Positions 58,501 to 64,000 of a stretch of 64,000 nt of DNA are shown in pieces. Under the pieces are notes generated by a model. That model did not search any database. It saw only the letters and a list, made by a program, of their open reading frames with translations, and was not told the DNA's origin. Source of the DNA: Macrotrachela quadricornifera. Taxonomy: Eukaryota; Rotifera; Eurotatoria; Philodinida; Philodinidae. The stretch covers positions 398,156 through 462,155 of the forward strand of contig JAJEKB010020275.1 in the NCBI GenBank assembly GCA_022393335.1, written 5' to 3'. Numbering within the stretch: the stretch's first letter is position 1; every line of letters begins with the position of its first letter. The translations under genes and the position numbers were made by a program.

Positions 58501-61500
58501 AGTTTTCCTAATTTTCAAGTCTAATCTGAGACATACTAGAAACACTGAAGACAAAAACGCTTGCACTTTACTGTAGCTCATTATGGTCTTCAAGCTGTGA
58601 AAAATCTTAACTCAAAAGCGATCTGATGTTAAGAGATATTCTCTCATTAGTATGATGGAAAATGTTTGAAAAATTCCAAATATTGATGATCAATCAATTT
58701 TTTATCGGATAATTTTATCTTGAATGGTACACATCAAACATCTGGTTATTTTATAATATTTGTTAATATTAATCAGTTTTTATTGTATTATTACATGTTG
58801 GCAAAGATTGAAAATATATTCATATGTTGAGAATATGAAAATTTTCTACTTTTTATTATATGAGGAATTACAAAAATGGTTGCATTAATCGCTAAAAAAA
58901 CATGGTATAAAAACTTGAATTATTTTTAAAGATATATGATTAACTTCTCTACCATAATTGAAATAGAAGGTGTTCTTAATTTAACTATATTGATTTTAAG
59001 AAATCTGAAAGGAAAAAATATATAATATGTTGATATTTGGTATTCTTCTAAATTCAAATTATTTCATTATCTAGTTTTTGATCACCGATGTTCAATCGAA
59101 TTGATTTCTACAAAAAATTTATCAATTCTATATCATTTGGCTTACTAAATATTACAATGAAGAATTATTGTAGAAAAATTAATGATATAATTTTAAAAAA
59201 AAAGTTCAAGCTTTTATAACATATCTATGCAAAATAAATATGAAGGATTTTCGCATAAAAAGATGCAACCTCTTTTTGTCCTGAATATTCTACATAATAG
59301 ATTTGTTTTAAAAAAGAATGTTTTTACTTTTTTTTTTTTTTGGAAGTTTGATAGAATAGAAAAGTAATAAAAATGTTTTTATAAACTAATGATACAATCT
59401 ATTGTATTACTATGACAAATATATAGACTTTATGATATTCATTTTCATTTTTCTGTTGATAAAAATAATATTCCACTGTATTCACTCTCAAGTATTTTTA
59501 CTAGTACAGATCAATTATCTTTGTTAATATTTTTATGCTATTTATAATCTATTGTTATCTCTTGTTAATCATATCTTGTTTTTTAACTTTTTTAACTTTA
59601 ATAAATAAAAATCAGCATTGAAACTTACTTTTAAAGATTGTATTTATTATATTATTCATTTTGCTTTATAAAAATTATCATTGATTTTCTCTCTTAAAAT
59701 TATAAATCATAAGTAAAATATCTGTTCTCTAATAAATGTGAATAATATGTGTTTTCTTTATCATAATTGTGTAAAAATATTAGATTAACCTTTTTGCTTT
59801 ACAACTTCTCATGTAAATATTGTTTGTCTGAAAATGCATTTGAAACGTGTTTTTATATAAAATATAAAAATTTTGAAAAACATATCATGATCTATTTCAG
59901 ATTTGCACTGAGTCGTGACCGTCAACATTTATCGATGATCTTAGCTTAATCTGGCAGCTGGATTGAATTTTACCTTCAGCGATGACGATCAAATTTAAAC
60001 AGATGAATCAATAATCACAAATTGTTCGCATACGCTACTGAGCTATACTAATTCGAAATCTTTTCCCGTTCAAAATAAAATAAACTTGAATGAAAATTTC
60101 ATCGTTCAAATACTTTATTTCAATAACATGAACTTTTTTTGAAAGGGAATATATTTTACGGTCTATAAAATAAATGAAATGGTCTGTAGAATTAAAAAAT
60201 GATCAGTTAATAAAATAATCAGGCTTCGAATATTTTTTAAAGTCACTTAGTTGCATTAAGGTGAAATTTTAAAGACCGAAATGTGTTGCAACGTTATCCT
60301 CATTTACCTGCTCTCCATCGACTCCCTCATTTCCTACAAAAATATTTGTTGTAGAATCAATAATATCTTTAAAATTATGGACTTTACTCTATCTATGAAC
60401 TAAATCAATAAAAGACGTAGTTTGCATTTCAAATCATGCTTGAAGAACTAGACCTCTCGATCCACCAGTAGATCCCTTCCTCCATGATAGACAAGAGTCC
60501 TCTTGAATAAACGATGAAAAAGACAGATTCGAAGGTCTCACCTACTCACTCCAAGATTTCATTAGAGGATTCAAATGAACTTTCTGATCTGTTCTTTGTG
60601 TCGTTTCTTCAAGAACAGGGCTCTTCTAATGCGTCGAAAGGTTTACATATATAGACACATTATCCGTGTCCGTACTCGTTTGAAATATTGAGAATCACCC
60701 ACAGCAAAACACTGTCTATCAATGAGAGAGAAAAAGAAGGTAAAACAGCAAAAGTTTGGGCCTATCTTACTAGTACTATAATTCAATTTCTATATTATTT
60801 TATTCTTTCATACTTTGAATTTCTATTTAATAATCTTTTGGATTTCTTATTCGTTCTTTGATTTTTTTAATTTATTTTTTTCAAATTAATCTTCATACCC
60901 ATAAACTTATTTCTTCTACTGATGAAATCTACATTTTCACAAATGCAATTTGAACTTTTTTACTGATACTTATATATTAAAAAACTGACCATTTTATAAT
61001 TAGTTACGGAGCATCATACTACTGACAATTTAATATTTTCACTGATTATTTATATCTGCTTTTACTGACCACCTCATTTATTCTACTGACCACTTAACTT
61101 ATATGAGAGCCTTTTCCAAATAAGATATTTAGCACAATGTGATTTTTCACTTATTTTTTGAATCATTTTATTATTAATTCTATTAAAATCATAAGTGTCT
61201 GCTTGCCGTCTATTAAATGTGATCAATATTAGCCAAAGTTTTTTATTGAAGTGGTAACACAATAAATAACTTCATTGTAGGATTTTATGAAGAAATAATT
61301 ATTAATACAATTTATTTAGTAAAAGTATGACTTGTACAAACAAGTTTCATCACATATTTTCGTATCACGTTAGCTATTTGTATCTACTTTCTCTTTTTTT
61401 GTCCTTCACATTTTTCTTCTTTTTCTGCTGTCTTCGTTCTCTTTGTTTACGTTCATTGATTCTTTTTTTTTTACCATCGTTATTGTCATTTTCGATTCAT

Positions 61501-61728
61501 TCATATAACTAGACGTATAAAGAAAGAATAAAAGAAATGACTTCTCATAGTGATAAACGTTATTAATCTTATAATTTAAACAGTAATATTCATCAGTTTA
61601 CTAAAAGGATGAATAGTCGAAACTATTGCGATATTGTTTCATTATTATTCATACAAATTTTAAAGTAATATAGATTATATGCTTTATGTTTGATTAAATT
61701 CTTATCTATTTTATTACTAGCGGTAGTA
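58501..61728. other. Non-coding stretch
   Basis: No supported gene. Between 60955 and 61100 a TACTGACCA-like unit recurs about five times, a degenerate minisatellite. Confidence 0.4.
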
Positions 61729-62105
61729 TCAGGTGTTGCTCGGAAAATCTCCATACTGGAAACTTACCATGTCAGAAAATGATAAAAGATGTATAGAAGG
61801 CTTGCTTGAGTCTTTTCCATTTATTATTACCACATGTCCTGCCGTGCGTACACTTACATTCATTCTTGAATCAGATAATTCAGCAAATAGTGTGGGGTGT
61901 GAGTGTCTTTCTCTTAATTCATGCCTATTGCCATACTTTATACCAATACCGGGTGCAAAAAAAGTGACACTAAGAGGTACATATTTTAACAGTGACCTCT
62001 GAGGTTTTTGAAAGACTGATAAAAATTGCAATGTATCATAATCTGTGTGAAGTTTTACACCAATCCTCTCACTAATCATCTTGACCCCCTCTCGATCTTC
62101 CTCGG
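61729..62105 (-). CDS. Possible exon or gene fragment, unrecognised
   Basis: An open frame of 116 codons from Met at 62079, extendable to a good acceptor (ATATTCTTAG) near 62105. It is less AT-rich than its surroundings. The start reads GSEEDREGVK then MISERIGVKLHTDYDTL, which faintly recalls the loop-helix of caspase-like folds, but no catalytic motif follows. A second frame lies at 62532-62311 (IFDTKPTPEEDVYRLLLLNY), also less AT-rich. A splice joining the two with matching phase could not be found. It may be part of a transferred or decaying gene. Confidence 0.35.
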
Positions 62106-62532
62106 AACCTAAGAATATGCTATGAAAAGTTAGGCACCGCTAACTCGTACGGTTCCCAAATGCATAAAAAACAGACAGACAGTCAAAACGTTTATATACA
62201 CATATATATATATATATATATAGATTATGAGTTATGAATAACGGAATTTTATCCGACTTGTTGCCATCTTCATTCAATGGATATTTTCATTCATATGGTT
62301 GCTCTTCATTTTATACATTCTGTCCGTTTTTTTCAAGTGTACTAAAATGTCCTATGTGCAACGGCAAAAAGTAAAGGCTTTTATATACTTTCGCTATTGA
62401 ATTATTGAGGAAACAATCACACGCACAACCTCTCTGGAAAAGGTATTTATTGTGGTAATTCAACAAAAGCAAGCGATAAACATCCTCCTCAGGTGTAGGT
62501 TTTGTATCGAAAATCATCCTATGACCTTTCAC

Positions 62533-64000
62533 TGAACGAAGGGGTATTTTCTACAAAATGCCATCGTATTTGCTCGTACCCTGTCCAAATGAGTAGCGAA
62601 CAGATAAATAGACAAACATTCTTCTTTATATATATAGATAGATTATTTAAATACGTCTTATTAAAAATTCTACCGAGCTTAGAAAAATAAAATATAGGTA
62701 TATTGATGATTTTGATTATGCAATAAATCCTTCTAGAATAATAGTTTTTGGAGGAAAATCACGCCTGGAACACGTGCAAATGCGCCGAAAAATATGACCG
62801 CGCCCGAAGACAACTGAAAAAAAATATTTGAGATGCCTTTTAACGTAGTTAGTAGACAAAATACATTTAAATGCGTTAAATATTTTGCATATACACGTTG
62901 AATGACGAATCGTTGATTTTTTTATTACGTTCAAACACGTTGCACAGAAAAATTACATTCAGATACATTTCAATTTTTTTTTTATTGCGTCTCGATGCGT
63001 TTGATTGTCTAATTGAGTGTAAACATATTAATTTCACGATCTGCGTTCGCATGAGCCAGTAGAGAAAATTTTTGATATATCATATTTTTTATTAAAGGAA
63101 AGTAGGGCAAAAATAAGTATTCTGTAAATATTTTTGGTAGATAAAATTAGAGTCTACCAATACTTCTCATAGGATGAAATTAGTAATGTTTCATATATCT
63201 TTTCTTTCACTTTTCTAAAATATAATCAGAATAAACAATAAGTTTTTTTCCCTACAGTTATTAACGAGAATTCCACGATGAATTTTTTTTAAAAAATCAA
63301 GCTTTTATCATTTGTCTTTAGAAAGAAAAAAGCAAAACAATGTATATTACAAATATGTCGTCGCACACAATAATTTTCCTTGTAAATTCACATTAATCTA
63401 CGAACAGATTATTAAACTGTAATCAATATCACAATTGCACAAAAAAAATATAACAACAATAATATATGATGATTATTTCTTATGACAATTTACATTCGAA
63501 ATAATAAAAAGAAAATGATTTATTGGTAAATTTATACAAAACTAAAGTATCTCCAAAGATTTATTGAAAATAAACTTAATTTTTACACTCTATGATATAC
63601 TTTTTAGTCTTTCTCGATTAATTATAAACGAACGAAGATTGTTTTTATTTTTTTTGTATTGGTATAAGATATTATGATAAGGATAATATGCTTCAATAAC
63701 CATTTCATCTAACACGCTACTTGCGTAATATGGTATCCTTATATGATTTTGGTGTGGTTTCGTCAATAAAAAGAAAGAAAGAAAAAAGATAAAGCGTCCC
63801 CAGACATTGCAAGGTTTTTAGATTGCTTATATTCGATACAAAAGAATATTATCAATATTGTTTAAAAGAGTACAAACCTTGATGATTTAGTCTCATCTGT
63901 TAAGGACAAACGATATTTTGTCATAAATAAATATTTTAATTCATCTGGCCAAACAAGAGCGATATCGGGTCATCCAAAAAAGATGTCTAGGTAAAAATGG
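62533..64000. other. Non-coding end of window
   Basis: No gene supported. Between 62830 and 63010, ACGTT/GCGTT motifs recur irregularly. Confidence 0.35.

Noticed and set aside
58268..58576. 102-codon frame on the plus strand
   Set aside because: It lies mostly in one arm of the fold-back at 57888-58500 and has no domain.
1..64000. tRNA, rRNA and CRISPR arrays
   Set aside because: No cloverleaf with a proper T-loop, no conserved rRNA segment and no regularly spaced repeats were seen by eye. The tandem repeats present are simple or minisatellite.

Overview
The window reads as animal nuclear DNA. It is very AT-rich, with compact multi-exon genes whose introns are mostly 45-65 bp with GT-AG ends. 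Gene content is metazoan: Dscam, a lachesin/IgLON-like protein, neuronal calcium sensors, CELF, FKBP6, importin alpha and MTHFS. Together with intronless bacterial-type genes and many small fold-back transposons, this points to a bdelloid rotifer (inference; no species marker is visible).

Layout. 0.8-9.9 kb: two convergent immunoglobulin-superfamily adhesion genes, a GPI-type lachesin/IgLON-like gene (+) and an 18-exon Dscam homologue (-), with stop codons about 40 bp apart. 12.4-14.6 kb: ankyrin-repeat gene (-) with a putative PP1-docking tail. 15.5-18.6 kb: two convergent neuronal-calcium-sensor genes. 18.6-24.9 kb: gene-poor, with one near-perfect hairpin element. 24.9-26.9 kb: importin alpha (-) with no visible importin-beta-binding exon. 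27-32.4 kb: a cluster of inverted-repeat elements around an F-box fragment and a 400-bp assembly gap, ending in a 1.18-kb Mutator-like element with a 9-bp target duplication and a decayed FLYWCH domain. 33.4-36.1 kb: two intronless bacterial-type genes (DUF4345-like; adenosylhomocysteinase-like). 39.5-39.7 kb: broken KIN17 fragment. 40.7-42.3 kb: MTHFS tail-to-tail with an orphan membrane protein. 43-46 kb: fold-back/MITE elements and a GT2 glycosyltransferase. 48.2-49.2 kb: a polyacidic secreted protein and a tiny three-exon gene. 50.3-52.3 kb: FKBP6 (-). 53.6-56.2 kb: CELF (+). 56.2-64 kb: mostly non-coding, with a 0.6-kb fold-back and unresolved ORFs.

Several genes are neuronal or adhesive (two Ig proteins, two calcium sensors, CELF), but nothing shows that they form one system. 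I joined exons by hand. For every multi-exon model scored 0.8 or above, the exon lengths add to an open frame with consistent splice phases. Twelve inverted-repeat elements are listed. They are the main structure not explained by genes.
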